Source of the DNA: Bacteroides sp. UBA1773
GTDB lineage: Bacteria > Bacteroidota > Bacteroidia > Bacteroidales > Bacteroidaceae
Assembly (NCBI GenBank): GCA_002315285.1
Contig: DCGR01000032.1
Coordinates: 1 to 42,560 of the forward strand
Length of the DNA stretch: 42,560 bases
Direction: 5' to 3'
Positions 9,255-17,557 of this stretch are shown here, piece after piece (positions within the stretch are counted from its first letter, which is position 1; each line of letters starts with the position of its first letter). Under the pieces are notes generated by a model. The model searched no databases, was not told the origin of the DNA, and saw only the letters and a program-made list of their open reading frames with translations. The position numbers and the translations under genes were made by a program.

Positions 9255-11273
9255 ATGAAGCGACTGATATTTATATTTTCATTAGGCTTTTTCACATTTG
9301 TCATGCAGGCGCAGAATGTGGTGGAGAATGTGGTGCAACAGCTCATGGAGTGGGATGAGGGCTTCGATGCTGCCGTGTGGGAGGAGCGTCTGGAAGAACT
9401 TTCCCACCTGCACGAACAGCCTCTGGACATCAATACCATCAGCAAGCAGCAGCTCGAACTGTTTCCCTTCCTGTCGTCGCGGATGATAGAGAACATCCTG
9501 TATTATCTTTACAAATACGGACCGATGAAGACCGACAAGGAACTGATGATGGTGGAGGACATGGACCTGGAGACCTGTGCCTTGTTGCGCCAGTTCGTGT
9601 ATGTGGGCGAGGTGGCGGAGAAGATACATCAGCCAAGCCTTGGGAATATGCTGCGACATGGCAGGCACGATGTATCGACACGCTTGGATGTGCCGCTATA
9701 CGAACGTCGTGGTTACAAGGAGGGCGTTTACGAAGGCAGTTCGCTGGCTCACAACGTGCGTTACCAGTTCCATTATTCCGACCGTGTGATGGCGGGTGTC
9801 ACGGCAGCGAAGGATGCCGGGGAACCGTTTTTTGCGGGTCGCAACACGAAGGGCTACGACTCTTATTCTCCATATTTGTATCTGCGTGGTTTTGGCAGGA
9901 TAAAGGCTTTGGCTTTGGGCAATTATCGCCTGAACTATGGCTACGGCATGGTGGTGAACAACAATTTCAGCATGGGAAAGACATCGATGCTGAGCACACT
10001 CGACAATCGGGCGCAAGGCATCCGCAAACATTCTTCGACCGACGAATACAACTATCTTCAAGGTGGGGCATTGAGTTATGCCTTGGGGAGGCGATGGAGT
10101 GCCGATGTGTTTTATTCGAACCGGTTGATGGACGGCAACCTCAGCGATACGGGCGAGATAACATCCATCAAGAAAGACGGGTTGCACCGACGTGACCTGG
10201 AGTGGGAAAAACACAACACCTTCCGCAGTGAGGTGTTGGGAGGCAATGTGGCATACGATGGCCGCTGGGTGGATGTGGGCGCTACAGTGGCATACCAGCA
10301 TCTGGACCACCGACTTGACCCCACCCCTCACGACTATAACCGCTACTATGCACGTGGCAACGATTTCCTGAACGTGGGTGTGAACTATCGTGCGGTGTGG
10401 CGTCGGCTGACATTGCAGGGAGAGACGGCTGCCGACAAGGAGGGGCATCTGGCCATGATCAACACCCTGCGGCTGAACTGCATCTCCGACTGGCAGCTGA
10501 TGCTCATGCAGCGTTACTACGAGGCTGCGTATGCCTCATTGTTGGCGCGCGGAGTGGGTGAGGGCTCCTCGGTGCAGAACGAGAGTGGCGTCTATGTGGG
10601 GGCAGAGGGGAAGCTCATGCGATATGTCAGGGCATCGGTCTATGCCGATTGTTTCTACTTCCCTTGGTATCGATACCAGGTAAGCAAGAAGGCTACCACA
10701 GGCTTTGATGGAGGCATCCAGCTTACGTACAAGCCGCGTCCGATGTTCAGCCTGCTCACACGCTATCGCTACAAGCGCAAGCATCACGACCATACTCCTG
10801 AGGATGCTGACAAGGCGACTATTCCTTTCATTACGCAACGCCTCAAGGTACAGGCCGACTACAGGCTTTCTTCGTGTCTCACATTGCGTTCGAATGTAGA
10901 TGCAAGCCATACCCACTACGACGGCTGCCCTTCATCGGTAGGCTGGCTGTTGGGTCAGTCGGTGGGGTATGGCAGCACGCAGCTGCCGTTGCAGGTGGAT
11001 GTGTCGTTTGCGTGGTTCGACGCCGACGACTACGATTCACGTCTCTATGCCTACGAGCGTGGGGTGCTGTATTCGTTTTCGGTGCCTTCGTTCTATGGTG
11101 AGGGACATCGCATCAGCGGAGTGGTGCGCTGGGCCATTACGCCACATGTCATCCTGCAAGTGAAGGTGGCTACCACCCATTATCGCGATCGCGACGTGAT
11201 AGGTAGTGGTTATGACCGTATTGCAGGGTCGGACAAGTCGGATGTGAATTGTCTGTTGAGGCTGAAGTTATGA
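9255..11273 (+). CDS. Helix-hairpin-helix protein with predicted outer-membrane beta-barrel
   Basis: A 672-residue exported protein with a signal peptide ending in FVMQAQ. Residues ~50-125 contain two ComEA-like helix-hairpin-helix repeats (PLDINTISKQQLELFPFL and a following MVEDMDLETCALL unit). The remaining ~500 residues are rich in alternating aromatic/polar strands and end in a hydrophobic strand finishing LLRLKL, typical of an outer-membrane barrel. Proteins with this layout are widespread single-copy genes in Bacteroidales with no settled function; surface DNA binding or uptake has been suggested for HhH modules in general. The start overlaps a candidate promoter, suggesting a leaderless message. 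Confidence 0.75.
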   Translation: MKRLIFIFSLGFFTFVMQAQNVVENVVQQLMEWDEGFDAAVWEERLEELSHLHEQPLDINTISKQQLELFPFLSSRMIENILYYLYKYGPMKTDKELMMVEDMDLETCALLRQFVYVGEVAEKIHQPSLGNMLRHGRHDVSTRLDVPLYERRGYKEGVYEGSSLAHNVRYQFHYSDRVMAGVTAAKDAGEPFFAGRNTKGYDSYSPYLYLRGFGRIKALALGNYRLNYGYGMVVNNNFSMGKTSMLSTLDNRAQGIRKHSSTDEYNYLQGGALSYALGRRWSADVFYSNRLMDGNLSDTGEITSIKKDGLHRRDLEWEKHNTFRSEVLGGNVAYDGRWVDVGATVAYQHLDHRLDPTPHDYNRYYARGNDFLNVGVNYRAVWRRLTLQGETAADKEGHLAMINTLRLNCISDWQLMLMQRYYEAAYASLLARGVGEGSSVQNESGVYVGAEGKLMRYVRASVYADCFYFPWYRYQVSKKATTGFDGGIQLTYKPRPMFSLLTRYRYKRKHHDHTPEDADKATIPFITQRLKVQADYRLSSCLTLRSNVDASHTHYDGCPSSVGWLLGQSVGYGSTQLPLQVDVSFAWFDADDYDSRLYAYERGVLYSFSVPSFYGEGHRISGVVRWAITPHVILQVKVATTHYRDRDVIGSGYDRIAGSDKSDVNCLLRLKL

Positions 11274-11360
11274 CCTGAACGCAAAACGTTATCGGGGGTT
11301 GGAAACAGAGAGCATAGGAGCCTCTCCCCAACCCTCCCCTGAGGGGAAAGGAACTGAAGG

Positions 11361-11405
11361 CTGGCAATTGATAACTGACAACTGATAACTGGCAGTTGGC
11401 AACTG
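11361..11405. repeat. Imperfect AACTG/CAGTT intergenic repeat
   Basis: Several overlapping copies of (G)ATAACTG, ACAACTG and GGCAGTTGGCAACTG occur in 45 bases, forming both direct and inverted repeats. Similar short iterations are common between genes in Bacteroidales; a related CAGTCATCAGTTCTC run occurs at about 31437-31455. Function unknown. Confidence 0.5.
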
Positions 11406-11448
11406 AAAATGGCGATTTCTCAGAAATTTCACAAATAAAATGGTTGAT

Positions 11449-11481
11449 AGTTGTAAGAATAGATATTGTTGTTTATATTTG
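11449..11481 (+). promoter_or_regulatory. Candidate promoter of the T6SS operon
   Basis: AGTTG (TTG at 11451-11453) and TATATTTG (11474-11481) are separated by 20 bases, matching the Bacteroidetes TTTG-N19-21-TAnnTTTG promoter with a partial -33. Transcription would begin near 11487. This is the best promoter match upstream of the long run of plus-strand genes. Confidence 0.55.
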
Positions 11482-11625
11482 CCAACGAAAATGTTTGGAA
11501 ATGATTCGTGTTGAGCGTTTGTATTGTGCCTTTCAACGTGACAGGCAAAAGCGAAGCTTTCAACAGATGAAGAATCCATTTATTGTAGAATAGTCCTTAA
11601 AAACGAATCGATTAGGTTGAACACC

Positions 11626-13851
11626 ATGTATGAAAAACTGATTGGAATCGCCACCTCGTATGCTGTGGAGTATTGTAGTGATGCCGTTCATACGGCTCAT
11701 TTGTTTAAGGCCATCCTGCATAAGGATGTAGGCTTGGTGCCGTTTGTCGAGACCACCCTCGACAAGGATTACTACTATTTGTTGGAGTGGGCCGACGTGC
11801 AATGTCAGTTGGCACCGCGTGCCACACGTCCGATGCGCGACCTTGATTTGTCGGCTGAGGCGGAAGACGTGATGGCTGAAGCCGACAATTATAAGCTGAA
11901 ATTCGGAATATCCGAGACCAATGAGGTTTGTGTGCTGGCTGCTTTGGTGACCCCTGGGGTGGGCTTTAGTTTCGACCAGCTTAAAACCCTTCCGCTTTCG
12001 CCGCAGGACATCTGCAAGGCTGTGGGAACAGGAGCTGATATGGCTGAGCCCGCATTTGTGCCTGCTCCTGGTGTGGCTCCGAAGGGTGTGGGCGCGAACA
12101 TCAAGGAGTACACCCTCGACAAGGTGAAGGAGGTTCGTGACGGCAAGATAGGAGTGATTGTAGGCTTTGAGGAGGAACTGGGCATCTTGTTCGAAACGCT
12201 GGGGAGGAAGACAAAATCGAATGTGCTCATCACGGGTGAGGCAGGAGTGGGGAAGACGGCCTTGGTACAGGCGTTTGCTACGCGCGTGGCAAACGGAGAG
12301 GTGCCTCCTTTCCTGCAGCAGGCCACCATACTGGAAATTGATCTGGCTGCACTGACTTCGGATGCCCAATACAAAGGTGAGGTTGACGACCGTTTCAAGA
12401 AGATCATCGGCTACATGGAGGAACAGCGTGCCACAGGGGCTGCGGCCGTGTTGGTGATTGAGTCGATAGACAAGCTGTTCGACAAGCAGGGATCGCTTTT
12501 TGGCTGTTCGGCCATCCTGAAGCAGGAACTGACCAAAGGTGCACTGCAGCTCGTGGCCACAGCCAGCATAGACGGTTATACCAAGCATATCGAAACCGAT
12601 AAGGAGGTGGTGTGCAAACTGGAAAAGCTTTCCATCGAAGAACCCACAGCCGACCTTTGCTTAGACATCCTCAAGGGTGCCATTCCGGCTTATGAGAAAT
12701 TCCATGGCATAAGCATTTCGGAGACCGTGATGCAGGATGCCATACGCTTGGCAAAGCGCTACCTGAACGAAAAGGCATTGCCCGACTCAGCCTTCGACCT
12801 GATAGACCGCTCGATGTCGGCACTTAAAATAGCCAATGGCAAGGTCGAGGCGGTGCAGCGTACCGAGTTGGTAACGGCCGACATGGAGACGGTGGTGTCG
12901 AAACAAAGCGGCATCCCTTTGGGCAAGGTGCAGACATCGGAACGCGATCGGCTGTTAGGAGCGGAGGTGACTATGAGACAGCGTGTGATAGGTCAGGACC
13001 ATGCCATCAAGAAAGTACTCGACTCGGTGTTCGAGTCGCGGTCGGGACTGAACAAGAAGGGTCAGCCCATGGGCAGTTTCTTCTTTCTAGGTCCTACGGG
13101 TACAGGTAAGACGGAACTTTCGAAGACGTTGGCTTCGTTTCTCTTCGGCGATGAGTCGTCGTTGCTTCGGTTTGACATGTCGGAATTCAAGGAAGAACAT
13201 TCGGTGGCTCTGCTCTATGGAGCTCCTCCGGGATATGTAGGCTACGAAGAAGGTGGATTGTTGGTAAACAAGATTCGCCAGAACCCTTACAGCGTGGTAT
13301 TGTTTGACGAGATAGAAAAAGCCCACAAGTCGGTATTCGACCTGTTTCTGCAGATTCTTGACGAAGGAAAGCTGCACGACCGTCTGGGACGTGTGGGCGA
13401 CTTCAGCAATGCCATCATCCTCTTCACATCAAATATCGGCAGCAAATTCATTACCCAGAAGTTTGAGGAAGGTTTCATTCCTTCCAACACCGACATGATG
13501 GATGTGATGCAGCAGTATTTCCGTCCGGAGTTTCTGGCTCGTCTGACGGAGATTGTGCCGTTCGCACCCATCACTCCTGGCATAATAGTACAGATATTCG
13601 ACATCCATTTGCGTGGTCTCATCAAGTTGCTCGATGAGAAGAACATCCGTCTTCTGCTCGACGATGACACCAAGCAGGCCATTGCCATGCGTGGCTTCGA
13701 CCCCCAGTACGGAGCGCGTCAGATTATCGGAAACATCCGTAAGGAGATACGCCATCCGTTGTCAAAGCTGATCATTGCTGGAAAAGTGAGCGATGGCGAC
13801 ACGGTGCGTGTAGCCGTGAAGGATGGCGAAATGGTGTTTACGAAAGAATGA
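11626..13851 (+). CDS. tssH: ClpV/TssH-type AAA+ ATPase of the T6SS
   Basis: A double-ring AAA+ unfoldase that should recycle the contracted sheath. The ATG at 11626 is preferred over a TTG at 11617; it gives 741 residues, shorter than typical ClpV (~850). Residues 1-150 form a divergent Clp N-domain. The first AAA+ module has Walker A GEAGVGKT (204-211), but its Walker B reads VLVIES (Glu279-Ser280), lacking the usual Asp-Glu. The second module has an intact GPTGTGKT (489-496) and DEIEKAH. The middle domain is short. It heads the operon, 32 bases before tssB; its partners are the TssB/TssC sheath proteins. Confidence 0.9.
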   Translation: MYEKLIGIATSYAVEYCSDAVHTAHLFKAILHKDVGLVPFVETTLDKDYYYLLEWADVQCQLAPRATRPMRDLDLSAEAEDVMAEADNYKLKFGISETNEVCVLAALVTPGVGFSFDQLKTLPLSPQDICKAVGTGADMAEPAFVPAPGVAPKGVGANIKEYTLDKVKEVRDGKIGVIVGFEEELGILFETLGRKTKSNVLITGEAGVGKTALVQAFATRVANGEVPPFLQQATILEIDLAALTSDAQYKGEVDDRFKKIIGYMEEQRATGAAAVLVIESIDKLFDKQGSLFGCSAILKQELTKGALQLVATASIDGYTKHIETDKEVVCKLEKLSIEEPTADLCLDILKGAIPAYEKFHGISISETVMQDAIRLAKRYLNEKALPDSAFDLIDRSMSALKIANGKVEAVQRTELVTADMETVVSKQSGIPLGKVQTSERDRLLGAEVTMRQRVIGQDHAIKKVLDSVFESRSGLNKKGQPMGSFFFLGPTGTGKTELSKTLASFLFGDESSLLRFDMSEFKEEHSVALLYGAPPGYVGYEEGGLLVNKIRQNPYSVVLFDEIEKAHKSVFDLFLQILDEGKLHDRLGRVGDFSNAIILFTSNIGSKFITQKFEEGFIPSNTDMMDVMQQYFRPEFLARLTEIVPFAPITPGIIVQIFDIHLRGLIKLLDEKNIRLLLDDDTKQAIAMRGFDPQYGARQIIGNIRKEIRHPLSKLIIAGKVSDGDTVRVAVKDGEMVFTKE

Positions 13852-13883
13852 CAAAACAATAAAAACCTAAAAAAGATAGTGTT

Positions 13884-14342
13884 ATGGCAATAAGAGAAAA
13901 TTTCATTTCCATGGCTCCCGATGAGGAGTCGAACGCAAAGGTCAGCTTAATCGACCAGAACAAGACATTGATGATAGACCAGTACACTCCCAACGTGGAA
14001 GCCGGACATCCTGAATTGGTAGAGGATATCCAGAACATCGAGGATGCGTTCGCGCACTTCAAGCCTTCCGTGGAGGTTGATTTCGTTGACGAGGATGGTG
14101 GCAGTGTGAATGAGACACTCAAGTTCAATGAACTGCGCGATTTCGAGACGCAAGGCGGCAAGGGACGAATGGTGCAGAACTCACCGTTCCTGTCGGGAGT
14201 GAAGATGAAAATCGATGTGAACGAGAAAATTCAGAAAAGTATCGAGCAGAACCGCAAGCTGCGTGACATCCTTAAGGAAGCCGGTTCGCGTGCCGAGCTG
14301 AAGGAAGTGTTGCAAGCCATGTTGGCCGAACTCGAAGCATAA
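13884..14342 (+). CDS. tssB: TssB (small contractile-sheath subunit)
   Basis: A 152-residue protein with the VipA/TssB layout: a short N-terminal strand region, an acidic centre (FKPSVEVDFVDED) followed by LKFNELRDFE, and two C-terminal helices (QKSIEQNRKLRDIL and SRAELKEVLQAMLAELEA). It assembles with TssC into the cytosolic sheath around the Hcp tube. Its place between clpV and tssC is the standard sheath-gene arrangement. The similarity is to the Bacteroidetes branch rather than to proteobacterial VipA. Confidence 0.88.
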   Translation: MAIRENFISMAPDEESNAKVSLIDQNKTLMIDQYTPNVEAGHPELVEDIQNIEDAFAHFKPSVEVDFVDEDGGSVNETLKFNELRDFETQGGKGRMVQNSPFLSGVKMKIDVNEKIQKSIEQNRKLRDILKEAGSRAELKEVLQAMLAELEA

Positions 14343-14368
14343 TCATGAACGCAAATAAAAAATAGGAT

Positions 14369-15730
14369 ATGGCAGATACAGAAATGCAGATGGCGGCACA
14401 GGCAGGTGCTGCAGCTCAGGGAGCCGAACAGGCTGCCCCTTCGAAAGACGTGTCGAACCTTTTGGCCTCATTTGGCGGATTCAGTGCCATTCGTGGCTTC
14501 ATGCCCGATGCCGACAACATGAATCCCGCCCACAAGGCGGCTAAAAACGTGTTTTTGACCGACAAGCGATTTTCCGACAAGCGTGCGGCACTGACGAACG
14601 AAATCAAGGGTTGGCTCGAGTTGCTCGACGATGGTGGAGGAACAGCCACGGAAATGGTGGAGAGATGTAAGGTTAAGAAAGAAAAATACACCAAGGTGCT
14701 GAAGCAGGGAATTACCGATGCGTTGTATGCTTCGAAGGATATGGAACGCTCCTATCGTGAGCTCGATTCTTTCTTCAAGACTGCCAACACCGACAAGGTG
14801 AAGAACTTACGCATTATCAATGTGCTCAAGGAGGATATTGCCGATGCTGATTCCGGCTTTAAGGATGAGGTGGAAAACCTGCTACGCAATGGGTTTGACC
14901 GTCTGTCGCTGAAGGATGCCTACAGCTTGGTGTGCGTTCCAGGCAATGTGTTCCAGGACAAGGTCACGCTGTTGCAGTGGGCCAAGCTGGCCTTCAAGTA
15001 CAAGGTATTGCTCATCACCGACCATGCCGACGAATATTCGTTTGATGACCTCTTTGCCAACACTGAGGGTTATCGCGACAGCGACCAGGAACTCATGAAC
15101 GTGGTGATGACCGCCAACTGGATTGTGGGTCGCGAAGCCGACAAGATGTCGGCCGATGAGCAGGACTCTGCCGCATTCTACATTGCACCTTCTGCCGCAC
15201 TTTGTGGAAAATTGTACGATGAGACCGCCAACATGGCACAGGGTGCAGGTGGAAAGAAGTATGGCACGCTGGATGGTGTGAAGGGTGTGAAGATAGATTT
15301 GCTTAAGAGCGAGATAGCCCAGTTGATGGACAACCAGATGATACCGATGGTCTATTCGGAAGGTCGTGTCATGGCATTCAACAACTCCACCCTTTACAAT
15401 GGTGATCTGGATGCGATGAAAGAATACCCCATTGTGCGTGTGTTCGACTGGGTAAAAAAGGTGCTGATGAACTTTGTGCATGAGGTGGCACTTGAAAACT
15501 GGGATCCATATAACTCTCCAAAGAACTTGAAGTCGAAAATCCAGGAGTTCCTGAACAATTACAAAGGCTATGGCAACTTGTTCTCGAATTACGAAATCGG
15601 AACGCCTCAGCAGGATCCTGTCTCCAAACGAATTACTTGCGATGTGTCGCTGACACCGTTCTATGCTGCCAAGAACTTCGTCATCAAGGTATCGGCCGAC
15701 AAGAAAGACAAAGAAGCCGCAATGGCATGA
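14369..15730 (+). CDS. tssC: TssC (large contractile-sheath subunit)
   Basis: A 453-residue protein of the Bacteroidetes TssC group (the DUF5458 type). After an Ala/Gln-rich N-terminus comes FGGFSAIRGFMPDADNMNPA, then a long mixed alpha/beta body. The C-terminal region (TCDVSLTPFYAAKNFVIKVSAD) is the beta-hairpin part expected to interlock with TssB. It forms the contractile sheath. It follows tssB by 26 bases and precedes the tube-protein genes. Confidence 0.9.
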   Translation: MADTEMQMAAQAGAAAQGAEQAAPSKDVSNLLASFGGFSAIRGFMPDADNMNPAHKAAKNVFLTDKRFSDKRAALTNEIKGWLELLDDGGGTATEMVERCKVKKEKYTKVLKQGITDALYASKDMERSYRELDSFFKTANTDKVKNLRIINVLKEDIADADSGFKDEVENLLRNGFDRLSLKDAYSLVCVPGNVFQDKVTLLQWAKLAFKYKVLLITDHADEYSFDDLFANTEGYRDSDQELMNVVMTANWIVGREADKMSADEQDSAAFYIAPSAALCGKLYDETANMAQGAGGKKYGTLDGVKGVKIDLLKSEIAQLMDNQMIPMVYSEGRVMAFNNSTLYNGDLDAMKEYPIVRVFDWVKKVLMNFVHEVALENWDPYNSPKNLKSKIQEFLNNYKGYGNLFSNYEIGTPQQDPVSKRITCDVSLTPFYAAKNFVIKVSADKKDKEAAMA

Positions 15731-15797
15731 TGAAACTGGAATGCAGCAATCAAAGAAAAAGTTTTTCACATATTAATCATTTAAAAAACTTACAATT

Positions 15798-16190
15798 ATG
15801 GCAAAGACACCTGTAAAAATTGAGATTGATGGTTACAAGGAACGCGAAGTGCTGTTGGTAGAATACGAATTCACACAGGACGTTGACGTGGAAGGACAGA
15901 TGAGTGGTATCCCACGTGGTGGGAAAATCCATTTGGTAGTGAAGGCACTGAACGATGGTACACCCGACCTGATGGCCTGGATGTTGGAAAAAAACCTGGC
16001 AAAGGACGGCAAGATTTCGTTTAGTGAGACAAAGACTGGCAAGCAGATGAAGGCCATTGAATTCAAGGGAGGTTATTGCGTGGAATACCATGAACGGTGG
16101 GAGGACAAGCAAGAGCACATGGAGGAAATAATGATTTCCTGCAAGAACATCAAGTTCGGTTCGGTGGAATTCCAGAACGAATGGGCATGA
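15798..16190 (+). CDS. tssD: Hcp/TssD tube protein, copy 1
   Basis: A 130-residue single-domain beta-barrel protein of the Bacteroidetes TssD (Hcp) family, which stacks as hexameric rings to form the secreted tube. Family marks are an N-terminal REVLLVEYEFTQDVD strand pair, IPRGGKIHLVVKALNDG, DLMAWML, and a C-terminal GYCVEYHERWED segment. It is clearly paralogous to the next gene (shared IPRGG, VKA-NDG, YCV-Y-E-WED). A 67-base gap ahead of it, larger than most in the operon, may allow separate expression, but no consensus promoter was seen. Confidence 0.88.
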   Translation: MAKTPVKIEIDGYKEREVLLVEYEFTQDVDVEGQMSGIPRGGKIHLVVKALNDGTPDLMAWMLEKNLAKDGKISFSETKTGKQMKAIEFKGGYCVEYHERWEDKQEHMEEIMISCKNIKFGSVEFQNEWA

Positions 16191-16245
16191 CAATCGCCCC
16201 AGTGATAGGAAATCGATAAGTAATCAAACAAAAAACAGAACTATT

Positions 16246-16644
16246 ATGGCAGAAAATACAAACCCCGTAACCTTAGAGGTCAACGGTTTCGAGAAACGTG
16301 AAGTTGTTTTTGTGGACTATAAGTTTGATCAGGCTGTTGATCGCGAAGGTCAGATTGCCGGCATACCCCGTGGTGGACGTATCACGGTGAGAGTAAAGGC
16401 CATGAATGATGGCAACAACCAGTTGATTCAGTGGATGCTGAACCCTAATGACCCACGCGACATGAAGGTGGTGTTCTTGAACACGGTGGATGGTACAACC
16501 ATGAAGACACTCGAGGGAACTGGTTGCTATTGTGTGAACTACAAGGAAAAATGGGAAGACGGACAAATGCATTTCGAAGAGGTTGAAGTGGTGTGCCAGA
16601 CCTTGAAGAACGGTTCCGTGGAATTCGTGAATCCTTGGAAGTGA
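16246..16644 (+). CDS. tssD: Hcp/TssD tube protein, copy 2
   Basis: A 132-residue paralogue of the preceding tube protein, with the same blocks: KREVVFVDYKFDQAVD, IPRGGRITVRVKAMNDG, LIQWML, and GCYCVNYKEKWED. Divergence is spread along the length, so the pair is not a very recent duplication. The two could form alternating or alternative tube rings. Only 10 bases separate it from the next Hcp-like gene. Confidence 0.87.
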   Translation: MAENTNPVTLEVNGFEKREVVFVDYKFDQAVDREGQIAGIPRGGRITVRVKAMNDGNNQLIQWMLNPNDPRDMKVVFLNTVDGTTMKTLEGTGCYCVNYKEKWEDGQMHFEEVEVVCQTLKNGSVEFVNPWK

Positions 16645-16654
16645 CAACTGAAAG

Positions 16655-17083
16655 ATGACCATCATAACTCATCTCAAATTAACTGATAAAGCTACCGCAT
16701 CATCCTACGGCAAGTCATACCTTGTCGTAGGATGTACGCTACATGTGAATAGGTCCTATGATGCCGTGCATCCAACTTCCAAACCGGTATGCGAAAGTTT
16801 GGAAATCACCTTAGTTGCTCCAGACAAAACCGACTTGAGACTTCAAGAATGGTTTTTGTTGCATAGTTTGCAGAGTGGAGAGTTGGAATATGACATACAG
16901 GACGTGACGAATACAGCCAGTACGATAAAACGTATCGTGACGTTTCAGAATGCGCAATGTATTTCCTATAAGGAACATTATGACATCAAGAAACGGTCAC
17001 AATGTTTGCTGACGCTGAAGATCTTCCCAGAAACCTGCAAGGTGGAAGAAATTACCTTTAAAGCTGAGAAAGAAGATGACTAG
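16655..17083 (+). CDS. Divergent Hcp/TssD-family protein, copy 3
   Basis: A 142-residue protein with the TssD strand pattern: THLKLTDK, YLVVGCTLHVNRSYDAVHP with TSKPVCESLEITLVAP, LQEWFLLHSLQSGELEYD, then a FQNAQCISYKEHYD segment that matches the core YCV-Y-E block of the tube proteins. It is more divergent and lower in GC than copies 1 and 2. It could be a specialised ring, such as a tube initiator at the baseplate or an effector-binding Hcp. It overlaps the next gene by 8 bases. Confidence 0.7.
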   Translation: MTIITHLKLTDKATASSYGKSYLVVGCTLHVNRSYDAVHPTSKPVCESLEITLVAPDKTDLRLQEWFLLHSLQSGELEYDIQDVTNTASTIKRIVTFQNAQCISYKEHYDIKKRSQCLLTLKIFPETCKVEEITFKAEKEDD

Positions 17084-17540
17084 TATATCGGCGAAAATGC
17101 AGTTGCTTATGTATCCTGGGGTTTTCAAGGAAAAGGGACCAGTGAATCGTGAAGATTGTATGACTGTGCAGTCGCTTGATTATGAGCTACAACGATCGCG
17201 TGATGTGTTTGGTAGGGCTTACGGATGTGCCCAGGGAGGATTGATGGACGTGACGGTGCTGATAGGTAGCAAAAACAAAACGAAAGTGTTTTATGAATAT
17301 ATGAATTCCTTTTCCGTGCATTCATTTACACTTCTCTTTTATTCTGGTGATGCAAGCCAATTGACCAACTACGCTACTATGACGGTGGCGGATGGGTATG
17401 TGGTTGATATCAAGGAAAAATACAATAAGGACGCGGCAGTAATAGATGAGGAGCAGATATGTCTCACATTGAAAATTTTGCTTACTAAAATAACTTATAA
17501 AGGGGTGAATTCCCAACTTGAATCGATATTTGTGGAATGA
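17076..17540 (+). CDS. Divergent Hcp/TssD-like protein, copy 4
   Basis: A 154-residue protein that keeps the early TssD features (SLDYELQRSRDVFGRAYGCAQGG followed by MDVTVLIG and a short YEYMNSF helix) and a late VADGYVVDIKEKYN strand corresponding to the tube-protein C-terminal block. The match is weaker than for copy 3. Position directly before vgrG suggests a role at the tube-spike junction, analogous to adaptor rings in phage tails; this is inference. The start overlaps copy 3. Confidence 0.55.
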   Translation: MTSISAKMQLLMYPGVFKEKGPVNREDCMTVQSLDYELQRSRDVFGRAYGCAQGGLMDVTVLIGSKNKTKVFYEYMNSFSVHSFTLLFYSGDASQLTNYATMTVADGYVVDIKEKYNKDAAVIDEEQICLTLKILLTKITYKGVNSQLESIFVE

Positions 17541-17557
17541 AAAGCGTGTGATGAGCC

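Larger units (their letters stand above)
11274..11625. other. Intergenic region (352 bp) ahead of the T6SS operon
   Basis: It holds, in order: a short CCCCT-G-AGGGG hairpin (11336-11346) in a pyrimidine/purine block of the kind scattered through Bacteroidetes genomes, a run of AACTG-based repeats, a candidate promoter, and a leader of about 140 bases before the ClpV ATG. The leader contains a 30-codon open frame (11501-11593) encoding a very basic peptide; there is no evidence that it is translated. Confidence 0.5.

Noticed and set aside
14882..15769. Open frame of 295 codons antisense to TssC
   Set aside because: It is entirely within a supported gene on the other strand, with shadow-like composition.
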